This document shows positions 7,961 to 16,111 of a stretch of DNA of 64,000 nucleotides, one piece after another. A program made the translations under genes and the position numbers. Source of the DNA: Heliorestis convoluta (GTDB taxonomy: Bacteria > Bacillota > Desulfitobacteriia > Heliobacteriales > Heliobacteriaceae); NCBI RefSeq assembly GCF_009649955.1, contig NZ_CP045875.1, forward strand, positions 2,503,501 through 2,567,500, given 5' to 3'. Numbering within the stretch: position 1 is the stretch's first letter; the number at the start of each line of letters is the position of its first letter. A model generated the notes under the pieces. It made no database searches and had not been told where the DNA came from. It saw nothing but the letters and a program-made list of their open reading frames with translations.

Positions 7961-8221
7961 ATGATGAGAAAACTACTGAATTTCTTATTATACTGGAGGA
8001 ATTTTATTTTCTTATTATTCTATGCCCTCCTTGCTGCTTTTTCTTTTGATCTGGTTATGTCCTATTTTAGGCGATGGTTGCAAGGGGAAAGTGATAGTCT
8101 TTTCTTTGCATTGCTTGGATTGGGCGGTTTGATTGTCGGTTGTTATGGTCTTATGCGTTTTATATACCATCAGGATAAAAAGCGAGGTAGATTAAAACGA
8201 CAAATCCGTTGGTTAGAGTAA
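7961..8221 (+). CDS. Small two-helix membrane protein, last gene of the pet operon
   Basis: An 86-residue protein with a basic N-terminus, two predicted transmembrane helices (about residues 9-33 and 47-68) and a very basic tail. The ATG at 7961 is preceded by GAGGAGGGG at about 5 bases, whereas an in-frame TTG at 7946 lies ahead of that site. I do not recognise the family. Co-transcription with petCBDA suggests a complex-associated role, which is inference. A 10-base-pair inverted repeat overlaps its 3' end. Confidence 0.7.
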   Translation: MMRKLLNFLLYWRNFIFLLFYALLAAFSFDLVMSYFRRWLQGESDSLFFALLGLGGLIVGCYGLMRFIYHQDKKRGRLKRQIRWLE

Positions 8222-8238
8222 TTGCTTCCCAACGGATT
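8203..8238 (+). repeat. Hairpin at the pet operon 3' end
   Basis: AATCCGTTGG (8203-8212)/CCAACGGATT (8229-8238) form a perfect 10-base-pair stem with a 16-base loop containing the stop codon. A T7 run follows only about 20 bases later, so it is not a textbook terminator; it may stabilise the mRNA end. Confidence 0.45.
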
Positions 8239-8273
8239 GTGAGCAGCTAACGCATCTGTTTTTTTGTCGCCTC

Positions 8274-8302
8274 TTCGGACCACGGATCCAATTCTGTATA
8301 CT
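8274..8302 (+). promoter_or_regulatory. Possible tspO promoter
   Basis: TTCGGA (8274-8279), 17 bases, TATACT (8297-8302). The -10 is good and the -35 weak. Confidence 0.35.
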
Positions 8303-8358
8303 TTATTTTAATTAACTAAGTGCGAAATTACGCGTTAGCAATATCTAGGGGGTCTGAG

Positions 8359-8832
8359 ATGGTTGCAGTTAGAGATCTATTTAAATTAGTGGCGGCGCTT
8401 TTGATATGTCTATATGCTAGTTGGCTGGGAGCAAAGTATACATTATCCTCCTTTGTATGGTATCACAACTTGAACAAGCCCTGGTTTAATCCTGCGGCTC
8501 ATACCTTTGAACCTGTATGGCTTATTCTTTATACGATGATGAGCCTGTCGCTTTTTTTAGTATGGAGACAAAGTCCTCAAAAAGATGTGCGCTTTGCTCT
8601 ATTCTTATTTGGTCTGCAGCTCGCTCTTAACGTGATGTGGTCTTGGATATTTTTTGGCCTACAATCCCCATTTTGGGCAACTGTCGAGATTGTGCTTCTG
8701 ATGTTTGTGATCGGAGTCACGATTTTTTACTTTTACCGCTATTCAAAGTGGGCAGCTATTTTACTGGTCCCTTACTTCTTAAGAACAGGTTATGAGGCCC
8801 TTTTGACATTTCTAATTTGGAGAATGAATTAG
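8359..8832 (+). CDS. tspO: TspO/MBR family protein (tryptophan-rich sensory protein)
   Basis: A 157-residue, five-helix membrane protein with the family signature NKPWFNPAA...FEPVWLILYT and scattered conserved Trp residues. TspO proteins bind and in some cases degrade porphyrins, and in purple bacteria TspO (CrtK) modulates photosynthesis gene expression. Start chosen at ATG 8359, which follows TAGGGGGT; an in-frame GTG at 8320 lacks a site. It lies between the pet operon and bchJ-bchG, a context that fits tetrapyrrole binding or sensing. The exact role in this organism is unknown. Confidence 0.88.
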   Translation: MVAVRDLFKLVAALLICLYASWLGAKYTLSSFVWYHNLNKPWFNPAAHTFEPVWLILYTMMSLSLFLVWRQSPQKDVRFALFLFGLQLALNVMWSWIFFGLQSPFWATVEIVLLMFVIGVTIFYFYRYSKWAAILLVPYFLRTGYEALLTFLIWRMN

Positions 8833-8881
8833 TTGATAAAGCTAGTTATAACTTTTTTAGCGTCTTTGATTACGTAAACTG

Positions 8882-8910
8882 TTGATCAATCTTAGCTTAT
8901 CTTGTATAAT
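8882..8910 (+). promoter_or_regulatory. Promoter of bchJ
   Basis: TTGATC (8882-8887), 17 bases, TATAAT (8905-8910), about 50 bases before the bchJ ATG. Confidence 0.6.
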
Positions 8911-8962
8911 TCAACCAAATAGACGAATCGGTGCAACCTCATACGATGAGGGTGATTAACTA

Positions 8963-9553
8963 ATGACTATGGATACATCAAAAATTGGTCCTAATTCAAT
9001 TATCCAAACGGTCAAAGCGTTGCGCGAAGCGCAAGGTGAAGAAAAAGTTCATAAATTGTTACATAATGCAGAATTAGAAAAATATCTTCAAATATTACCA
9101 TCAGAGATGGTTGATGAAGAAGAATTCATCAGACTGGTACATGCCCTAGTTGAACTTTGTGGGTATGATGTAGCGAAAAAGGTTCTGCGAACTTCCGGGC
9201 AGTACACAGGTACATATTTACTTGAAAATAGAATTCCCAGAGTGGCCCAATGGTTGTTTGGAGTGGTGCCTAAATCTGTAGGCATGAATTTATTCCTAAA
9301 AGCAATTGGTAAAAACGCTTGGACTTTTGTTGGAAGTGGTAGCTTTACATATCAAGTTCAAGGGAATGAATCGTACATAAAGATTGAGAACTCCATCAAT
9401 AGCCGTGGGCTTCGTGCAGAAGAGCCGCTCTGCGCTTTCTATACAGGTACATTCGAAAAATTATTTCAAACTCTGATAGACCGGAAACTACAAGTGAATG
9501 AAAGTAAATGCATAGCTTGTGGTGACAATTTTTGCTACTTTGAAGTGAAGTAA
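8963..9553 (+). CDS. bchJ: V4R-domain protein BchJ
   Basis: A 196-residue protein with a C-terminal V4R (4-vinyl reductase) domain ending in the Cys-rich motif CIACGDNFCYF, a likely metal site. BchJ was first proposed as an 8-vinyl reductase, but later work on other phototrophs points to a pigment-binding or carrier role for an earlier biosynthetic step. In heliobacteria 8-vinyl reduction should not be needed because the BchXYZ reductase forms the 8-ethylidene group directly from 8-vinyl chlorophyllide. A chaperone role is therefore more plausible here. It has its own promoter and lies upstream of bchG. Confidence 0.8.
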   Translation: MTMDTSKIGPNSIIQTVKALREAQGEEKVHKLLHNAELEKYLQILPSEMVDEEEFIRLVHALVELCGYDVAKKVLRTSGQYTGTYLLENRIPRVAQWLFGVVPKSVGMNLFLKAIGKNAWTFVGSGSFTYQVQGNESYIKIENSINSRGLRAEEPLCAFYTGTFEKLFQTLIDRKLQVNESKCIACGDNFCYFEVK

Positions 9554-9718
9554 TATCTGAAAATAATACATTTTGACTTTTGGACAGGTGTTCTAAAAGG
9601 ACAAAGTAGACAATACACTTCAAGCAAGAATGAAGTCACACACATAGGTGAAACAATCATCGCTTCTGAGATGAGGTGTTCGTTCCTATCAGTTTAATGA
9701 TGGAATGGGAGTGCCGAA

Positions 9719-10651
9719 ATGAGTGTTGAGATAAAAGAGCAAAGCGACAATAGAAAAGCTTTGCAGGAACAAGAAGCCCCTACCTACACACTGTGGCAGA
9801 TTCGCTTACAATTAACAAAGCCCCTTACTTGGGTTGGTCCTGTCTGGGCCGTTGCAGTTGGTACTGTCGGTGCTGCGCAAGCTGACCTAAGCATTGCAAC
9901 GATTCTTTGGTCCTTTGCACTTATGTTTTTAATAGGCCCTCTCGTCCTTGGAATGGGACAGTCCATTAATGACTACTATGACGCTGATGTAGATGCTATT
10001 AATGAACCCCATCGACCTTGCGCTCGGGAACCTAGATTCAAAGAACTTGCTATAGTTAATGTTTTTGTCTTGGGTATAGCTTCTCTTATTTTGTCTTTTT
10101 TCTTTTTTCCGATTGAGATATTTTATCTTGTTGCAGTAGGTCTCCTGGTTGCCTACATCTACAGCGCACCGCCCTTGCGACTAAAGCAAAACGGTTGGTG
10201 GGGGAACAGTGCTTGTGCACTAACTTATGTATCGCTACCATGGATTGCTGCGCTTTATCTTTTTGATAGTTTTTCAACAAATCAATTAATTCTTGCTCTC
10301 ATATATGCGATTGGTTCTCATGGCATGATGACCTTAAATGACTTCAAGAGTGTTGAAGGCGACAAGCGTAGTGGCCTCAAATCAATCGTTGTTTTATATG
10401 GTGTAGAAGGTGGACTTAAAGTATTACTCGCCATGATGACAATCTCGCAGCTCTTAGCTGCAGCCTTTGTTGCTTATCATGGTCAATACATAGGTGCAAC
10501 CATTCTAGTTGTATTGTGGTTAGCACAGTTTCCTTTTCAGCCCAAGCTGAAAAAGGATCCTAAAGCAATGGCGCCCTGGTATAACGCGACAGCCAATAGC
10601 TTCTTTATTATTGCTATGATGGTTGCTGCGTATAGCCTTAAACATTTATAA
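9719..10651 (+). CDS. bchG: Bacteriochlorophyll synthase BchG (prenyl transferase)
   Basis: A 310-residue polytopic UbiA-superfamily prenyltransferase. The first aspartate-rich motif is NDYYDADVDAINEP (about residues 84-97) and the second region contains DFKSVEGDK (about 208-216), both characteristic of chlorophyll synthases. In heliobacteria it esterifies bacteriochlorophyllide g with farnesyl diphosphate, giving the farnesyl tail of bacteriochlorophyll g. The ATG at 9719 follows GGGAGTG. It lies directly upstream of pshA, whose product takes up the finished pigment. Confidence 0.93.
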   Translation: MSVEIKEQSDNRKALQEQEAPTYTLWQIRLQLTKPLTWVGPVWAVAVGTVGAAQADLSIATILWSFALMFLIGPLVLGMGQSINDYYDADVDAINEPHRPCAREPRFKELAIVNVFVLGIASLILSFFFFPIEIFYLVAVGLLVAYIYSAPPLRLKQNGWWGNSACALTYVSLPWIAALYLFDSFSTNQLILALIYAIGSHGMMTLNDFKSVEGDKRSGLKSIVVLYGVEGGLKVLLAMMTISQLLAAAFVAYHGQYIGATILVVLWLAQFPFQPKLKKDPKAMAPWYNATANSFFIIAMMVAAYSLKHL

Positions 10652-10783
10652 CTTTTTGATGGCACTAAATCCTTCCTTATCTTTTACAAGGACTTAGATG
10701 CTGTCGGGGTGCAACAAAGCTCATGTGAATGAGCGGAAAATACAGGAGGTGAAAAGAGAGTCTTTCTAACTACTCCAGGCCCC

Positions 10784-10812
10784 TAAGTGCACTTAACACA
10801 TTTTTTTATACT
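10784..10812 (+). promoter_or_regulatory. pshA promoter region with palindrome
   Basis: TAAGTGCACTTA (10784-10795) is a perfect 12-base palindrome immediately before a good -10, TATACT (10807-10812); a half-site GCACTTA recurs at 10824-10830. No conventional -35 is present: the palindrome occupies its place, suggesting an activator-dependent promoter. Confidence 0.4.
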
Positions 10813-10890
10813 TTAATTTATTGGCACTTATCTTTTCTGTCGGGGCGCAGAACATTGAAAACTTCATACTTGGGTAAAGGAGGTTGTTCT

Positions 10891-12717
10891 ATGTCAACTG
10901 CAGGTGCGGACATGAAAGTCCAAGTCTTTGATTGGTTCAAAGACAAAGTACCCAGTAGTAGATCCGACATTATGCGCGCACATACCAACCATTTAGGTAT
11001 TGTCGCGGGTTTTGTATCTTTCTTCTTAGTTCACCATTTGAGTTGGGACAACAGTGAGGTTCTGTGGGCACCATCCACATTCTTTTATGCCCGTCTTTAT
11101 CAATTAGGTATGGATGCATCTCCTCTTAGTGGCGATGCTCTGATGGTTGCTCGTTTACACCTTCTTGCTGCTGTAATTCTCTGGGCCATTGGTCACTTCT
11201 ACAAGTTTGACAGAGAGCCACTAGAGAAAGTAACAATGGGTAAAGCACTCGTTGCTCAATTCCACTTCCTCGCACTTATTGCTACTCTATGGGGTATTCA
11301 GATGGCATTCATTGGCGGAGTCTTAAGAGACGTCGATGGTACTGTTATGGGTCCCACAGGTCTAGACTTTAATATGTTCGGGGATATAACCGCGGCTAAA
11401 ATGGCAGCGAACCACATCGCTATCGGTGCCGCCTTCTTCCTAGGTGGTATATTCCACCACTTTGCTGGCTTTAACAAAGGCTTCTTCCGCCACTTTGACC
11501 ACAAAGATGGTTGGGAAGCAGTCCTCGGCGTAAGCTTGCAAGTATTGGCGTTCCACTTTGCAACTGTTGTCTTTGCTATGATCATCTGGGACGACCCAGT
11601 TCTCGGATTCGGCTTCATGCAGCAGTATGCAATGTCTGAATACGCTTCAGAAACCATTCGTGAGCTTTCCACAGGAAACCCTGGCTACTTGATCAAGCAA
11701 GTTATTCTTGGTCACTTAGTATTTGGTGTTATGTTCCTCTGTGGTGGTACTTTCCACGCTGCACACTACCTCTTCAGAGCGACCAACGATCCAGAGTTGG
11801 CAGAGCAACTGAAAGGCTACAAGATGTACCAGTGGTGCTTCGATTATGAGTTCCAGAAGAAATTCTTGGCTCTCATTATGTTCGGTGCCTTCTTGCCCAT
11901 CCTTGTGTCTTACGGTATTGCAACGCACAACACCATTGCTGACATTCATGCGAACTCTACCATTGGTATGTTTGCAAACATGGATTACATCAGCTATGGT
12001 ACACCTCTCCATGATGCTATCTTTGGTTCTCAAGGTAACGTCAGTGACTTCATCGCTGCACACGCCATTGCCGGTGGTCTCCACTTTATGATGGTTCCAC
12101 TGTGGCGGATGGCCTTCTTCAGCAAAGTATCTCCTTGGACTCAAAAAGTGGGTATGAAAGCCAAGCGTGACGCTGAATTCCCTTGCTTAGGTCCTGCATA
12201 CGGCGGTACTTGCTCCATCTCCCTTGTTGACCAGTTCTATCTGGCTATCTTCTTCTCACTCCAAGTAATTGCACCAGCATGGTTCTACATTGATGGTGCA
12301 TGGATGGGCTCCTTCGTAGCAACTTCCAGTGACGTCTACAGAAACGTTCTGGCTGCTTACCAGGCTGACCCAACCAGCTACGCTCTCCACTCCGTATCTG
12401 CTCTGAGCAATGAAGGTTACTTCAGCTACATCATTTCTCAGACTGTACGCATGTTCCGTTACTATGATGGTCACATGATTCAAGCACTCTTAGGTGCACA
12501 CTTCATCTGGGCTTTCACATTCTCCATGCTCTTCCAATACCGCGGATCCCGCGACGAAGGTGCTATGGTCCTCAAGTGGGCTCACGAGAAGCTTGGCGTA
12601 GGCTTTGCTGGCAAAGTTTACAACCGTGCTCTTAGCTTGAAAGAAGGTAAAGCTATCGGTACATTCTTGTTCTTTAAGATGACCGTACTTTGCATGTGGA
12701 CCCTCGCAATGGTGTAG
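10891..12717 (+). CDS. pshA: P800 photosynthetic reaction centre core protein PshA
   Basis: The homodimeric type I reaction-centre core of heliobacteria, binding bacteriochlorophyll g, the P800 special pair and the inter-subunit [4Fe-4S] cluster FX. The FX loop FPCLGPAYGGTC places the two ligand Cys at residues 432 and 441. Eleven transmembrane helices are expected and many His-rich helix motifs are visible (for example HHFAGF, HFHAAH-like). Start chosen at ATG 10891, after AAAGGAGG, giving 608 residues, the usual family length. It is monocistronic with a very strong terminator. Codon choice is noticeably biased to C-ending codons compared with neighbours, consistent with high expression. Confidence 0.98.
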   Translation: MSTAGADMKVQVFDWFKDKVPSSRSDIMRAHTNHLGIVAGFVSFFLVHHLSWDNSEVLWAPSTFFYARLYQLGMDASPLSGDALMVARLHLLAAVILWAIGHFYKFDREPLEKVTMGKALVAQFHFLALIATLWGIQMAFIGGVLRDVDGTVMGPTGLDFNMFGDITAAKMAANHIAIGAAFFLGGIFHHFAGFNKGFFRHFDHKDGWEAVLGVSLQVLAFHFATVVFAMIIWDDPVLGFGFMQQYAMSEYASETIRELSTGNPGYLIKQVILGHLVFGVMFLCGGTFHAAHYLFRATNDPELAEQLKGYKMYQWCFDYEFQKKFLALIMFGAFLPILVSYGIATHNTIADIHANSTIGMFANMDYISYGTPLHDAIFGSQGNVSDFIAAHAIAGGLHFMMVPLWRMAFFSKVSPWTQKVGMKAKRDAEFPCLGPAYGGTCSISLVDQFYLAIFFSLQVIAPAWFYIDGAWMGSFVATSSDVYRNVLAAYQADPTSYALHSVSALSNEGYFSYIISQTVRMFRYYDGHMIQALLGAHFIWAFTFSMLFQYRGSRDEGAMVLKWAHEKLGVGFAGKVYNRALSLKEGKAIGTFLFFKMTVLCMWTLAMV

Positions 12718-12732
12718 ACCTTTCGACTCTCA

Positions 12733-12763
12733 CCCCTGCGCCCTAAGGGGCGCAGGGGTTTTT
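12733..12763 (+). terminator. Strong terminator after pshA
   Basis: A perfect 11-base-pair GC-rich stem, 12733-12743 with 12748-12758, loop TAAG, followed by T5. Confidence 0.92.
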
Positions 12764-12930
12764 AAGCTCTTGGGCAGATTTTTTTCAAGCTTTTTCGATA
12801 ATATTGGACAAAAAACACGCGAGATTAGCCGAATTGTGTAACATATGGCTATGCTCAGCATAAAATCCATCATTTTTCTCCATCTCCATGGTGGATACTA
12901 TAAATGGAAGGATTTATGGAGGTGAAATCC

Positions 12931-13611
12931 GTGGCGAAAGAATTCAAACAATACGGCCAACAGCAGAGACGGATTAAGGAATATTTCGATGGAGAAGCCT
13001 TCGGCCGCTGGGCCGCCATCAGCACTGGTAAAGGCAATAATTTTGCGCAACGTAAACTAATCGAAGGAAGACAGGAAATACATGACTGTCTCATGGAATG
13101 GATCGAGCCTTTAGAAGGCAAGTCTGTTTTAGATGCTGGTTGTGGTGCTGGTTTTTTATCTGATCACTTTGCGCAACAAGGTGCCATTGTAAAGGGAATT
13201 GACATATCTACAAAAATGATTGCAATGGCAAAAGAAAGAGGTCAAAAGAACACATCATTTGAAGTTTGCGATCTCATGTCTGAAAAAGGCGAGTATGATA
13301 TACTCGTATCAATGGATGTACTTATCCACTATTCTTTAGATGATATGCCCCAATTGTTGTCCCATGTTCTGGGTCGGGCGAGGGAAAGAGCGTACATATC
13401 TTTTGCTCCATCAACAGCTTGGTTTCGTTTCTTAAAAGTAATAGGGGAAAAATTCTCAGGAAGTTCTAAGACAACAAGTGCCTATTTGCATCCTATCCAG
13501 GATATCGAAAGAATATTAAATGAACTTGGATATAAAATTACGCGAAAAAAATTAGTCTCCAACATCATTTACAATGCTGTTTTAGTGGAGATTTATCCAA
13601 GTAAAAACTAG
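12931..13611 (+). CDS. bchM: Magnesium-protoporphyrin IX methyltransferase BchM
   Basis: A 226-residue SAM-dependent methyltransferase that converts Mg-protoporphyrin IX to its monomethyl ester. SAM-binding motif I is VLDAGCGAG (residues 66-74); the N-terminal KEYFDGEAFGRW motif is typical of BchM/ChlM. Start chosen at GTG 12931 because GGAGGTGA ends five bases before it; an in-frame ATG at 12904 lies upstream of that site. It opens the long bchM-E-L-N-B-I-D-H-crtN run. bchE follows after ten bases. Confidence 0.93.
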   Translation: MAKEFKQYGQQQRRIKEYFDGEAFGRWAAISTGKGNNFAQRKLIEGRQEIHDCLMEWIEPLEGKSVLDAGCGAGFLSDHFAQQGAIVKGIDISTKMIAMAKERGQKNTSFEVCDLMSEKGEYDILVSMDVLIHYSLDDMPQLLSHVLGRARERAYISFAPSTAWFRFLKVIGEKFSGSSKTTSAYLHPIQDIERILNELGYKITRKKLVSNIIYNAVLVEIYPSKN

Positions 13612-13621
13612 GAGGCTTGCC

Positions 13622-15304
13622 ATGCGCATTCTACTTATTCAACCAAATTATCATTGTGGTGGCGCAGAGATTGCCGGTAACTGGCCCCCGAGCTGGGCTC
13701 CTTACATCGGTGGTACTCTCAAAAAAGCAGGGTATACCAACATAAAATTCATTGATGCCATGTGCGAAGATCTCCCCGATGATATCTTGGGTGAAATTAT
13801 ACGTCGAAATCAACCGGATGTTGTAATGGCCAGTGCTATTACTCCGATGATTTATAAAGCTCAAGATACTTTGAAAGTAGTCAAGGACATCAACCCCAAT
13901 ACCAAAACAATTTTAGGTGGTATTCACCCGACTTTTATGTATTCCCAGGTTCTCAATGAAGCACCCTGGATTGACTATATTGTTCGTGGTGAAGGCGAAG
14001 AAATCATTATTAACTTAATGGATGTTATTGCAGCTGGCAGTGATCTCAAGGACCGCAAAAATGTAAAAGGGATTGCTTACTTAGAAGACGGACAAGTCGT
14101 TGCTACACCAGCGCATCCTCCCATTGCTGATCTTGATACATTAACACCAGACTGGAGCATTCTTGACTGGGACAAATACATCTACATTCCCTTGAATACG
14201 CGAGTCGCTGTTCCTAACTTTGCAAGAGGATGTCCTTTTACTTGTCGTTTTTGCTCACAATGGAAGTTCTGGAGAACCTATCGTGTTCGAGATCCGAAGA
14301 AGTTTGTTGATGAAATAGAAATTCTAGTAAAAGAACATAAGATCGGATTTTTTATTCTAGCTGATGAAGAACCAACGATTAATCGTGATAAATTCGTAGC
14401 CATGTGTCAAGAAATGATTGATCGTAAAGTGAACGTACACTGGGGCATTAACACTCGAGTCACCGACATTTTACGAGATGCTCATTTACTACCTTTTTAC
14501 AGAAAAGCAGGATTGCTTCACGTTTCTTTAGGAACAGAGGCAGCAACTCAAATGAACTTAAACTTGTTCCGTAAAGAAACAACAATGGAAGAGAACAAAA
14601 GAGCCATTGATATGTTAAAAGCCAATGGCATGGTAGCAGAAGCACAGTTCATTATGGGTCTTGAAAATGAGACGCCACAAACGATTGAAGAAACATTTAA
14701 GCTTGCCTTACATTGGAACCCTGATATGGTGAACTGGAACATGTATACGCCCTGGCCCTTCTCTGAGATGTTTGAAGAGCTTGGAGATAAAGTCGAAGTT
14801 CGAGATTATTCTAAGTACAACTTCGTAACGCCCATTATGCAGCCCGATGATATGGATCGTGAAGAAGTCTTAAAAGGTGTCTTACGCAGCTATGCGCGTT
14901 TCTATATGCGTAAAAGCTTTTTAAGCTATCCCTTTATCAAAGATCCATTTAAGCGGAAGTACATGATGGGATGCTTAAAAGCGTTTATCAAAATGACTGC
15001 TAATAAGCGCTTCTATGATCTTGGTCGTGTTAAATACAAAGGTTTATCGGCTGATGTTGATCTAGGCTTTGATAAGTCAAAAATGTTAACAAAAGAAGAA
15101 ATCAAAGTTTTACGAGCCAATCGACAAGAAGTAGAAGCCGATGTTGACTTCAAAGGTACTGTTTCTGCTTGCGGAGCGCCACGGGACTTGCCTGATTATA
15201 AAGAAGAAATTGCAGCTTGTGGAGCACCACGGGATTTGCCAGAATACAAAGAAGGCGACAATGACAAAGACAATACTAATAGGAGAGGCATGATTAAAAT
15301 ATGA
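13622..15304 (+). CDS. bchE: Anaerobic Mg-protoporphyrin monomethyl ester cyclase BchE
   Basis: Oxygen-independent oxidative cyclase that forms the isocyclic ring E using a radical SAM mechanism and cobalamin. An N-terminal B12-binding-like domain (about residues 1-150) precedes the radical SAM core, with its [4Fe-4S] ligands in CPFTCRFC (Cys204, Cys208, Cys211). The C-terminus is unusual: a 16-residue unit beginning ACGAPRDLP is present twice in tandem (nucleotides 15167-15214 and 15215-15262), each with one Cys, followed by a polar tail. The stop overlaps the bchL ATG as ATGA, indicating translational coupling. Confidence 0.95.
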   Translation: MRILLIQPNYHCGGAEIAGNWPPSWAPYIGGTLKKAGYTNIKFIDAMCEDLPDDILGEIIRRNQPDVVMASAITPMIYKAQDTLKVVKDINPNTKTILGGIHPTFMYSQVLNEAPWIDYIVRGEGEEIIINLMDVIAAGSDLKDRKNVKGIAYLEDGQVVATPAHPPIADLDTLTPDWSILDWDKYIYIPLNTRVAVPNFARGCPFTCRFCSQWKFWRTYRVRDPKKFVDEIEILVKEHKIGFFILADEEPTINRDKFVAMCQEMIDRKVNVHWGINTRVTDILRDAHLLPFYRKAGLLHVSLGTEAATQMNLNLFRKETTMEENKRAIDMLKANGMVAEAQFIMGLENETPQTIEETFKLALHWNPDMVNWNMYTPWPFSEMFEELGDKVEVRDYSKYNFVTPIMQPDDMDREEVLKGVLRSYARFYMRKSFLSYPFIKDPFKRKYMMGCLKAFIKMTANKRFYDLGRVKYKGLSADVDLGFDKSKMLTKEEIKVLRANRQEVEADVDFKGTVSACGAPRDLPDYKEEIAACGAPRDLPEYKEGDNDKDNTNRRGMIKI

Positions 15305-16053
15305 TCATTGCCAATTATGGTAAAGGCGGCGTCGGAAAATCAACAACAACATCCAACCTGGCTGTAGCTATGGCCAGGTTGGGTAAAAAAGTACTACAAA
15401 TTGGTTGTGATCCGAAAAGTGACTCAACCTTTACAATTGCAGGTCGCATGATTCCGACGGTCGTAGAAATCTTAGATAAACACAATTATCATTATGAATC
15501 GATTGAACCGGAGGATCTTGTTTTCCCTGGTTATGCCGGTGTTCATGTCGTTGAAACAGGCGGTCCTCCTGCTGGAAGCGGTTGTGGAGGTTACGTCGTT
15601 GGCGAAACAGTAAAGTTACTAGAAACTCTTAATTTACTTAATAAATATGACGTTATCTTTTTCGATGTACTGGGCGATGTTGTCTGTGGTGGCTTCGCAG
15701 CGCCCCTTCAGTATGCTGATCTTGCTTGTGTTGTTTCATCGAACGACTTTGATGCTCTTTTTGCAGCCAACCGTATTTGTGACAGTGTCGTAGAGAAGAA
15801 CATGTCTGGTTATAACGTCAAGCTTGCTGGCGTCATTGGCAATCGCTGTGACCAGCAAGATTTGCTACAAACTTTTTGTAAACATACAGGTGCGCCACTT
15901 ATCGGTGTTGTTCCAAGAGCAGAAGATGTTCGAAAGTCACGGGTAAAAGGATATACCCTCTTTGAATTAGAGGAGATGGGGGAACCGGTAGAAGAACTAA
16001 CGGCAGAATTCCTAAAAATGGCCCAATATCTGCTCAATGATCCTCCGGCGTAA
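15301..16053 (+). CDS. bchL: Dark-operative protochlorophyllide reductase iron protein BchL
   Basis: NifH-like ATPase dimer component that delivers electrons to BchNB for reduction of the C17-C18 double bond of protochlorophyllide. The Walker A motif GKGGVGKST is at residues 7-15; the inter-subunit [4Fe-4S] ligands are Cys95 (GSGCGG) and Cys129 (DVVCGG). The protein is 250 residues and begins almost directly at the P-loop strand, lacking the roughly 30-residue flexible N-terminal extension of Rhodobacter BchL. BchX is its paralogue in this window; the PKSDSTF and [10 protein letters not shown] segments favour BchL here, as does adjacency to bchN-bchB. Confidence 0.93.
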   Translation: MIIANYGKGGVGKSTTTSNLAVAMARLGKKVLQIGCDPKSDSTFTIAGRMIPTVVEILDKHNYHYESIEPEDLVFPGYAGVHVVETGGPPAGSGCGGYVVGETVKLLETLNLLNKYDVIFFDVLGDVVCGGFAAPLQYADLACVVSSNDFDALFAANRICDSVVEKNMSGYNVKLAGVIGNRCDQQDLLQTFCKHTGAPLIGVVPRAEDVRKSRVKGYTLFELEEMGEPVEELTAEFLKMAQYLLNDPPA

Positions 16054-16111
16054 TTCCCAATGTGGTTGGAACTCGGGAGATGTTCGAAATTTTCCGAGGG
16101 GAGGACGGTCC

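Noticed and set aside
11298..12144. Long open frames antisense to pshA
   Set aside because: They arise from the C-rich codon bias of pshA; no ribosome binding sites or family-like sequence.
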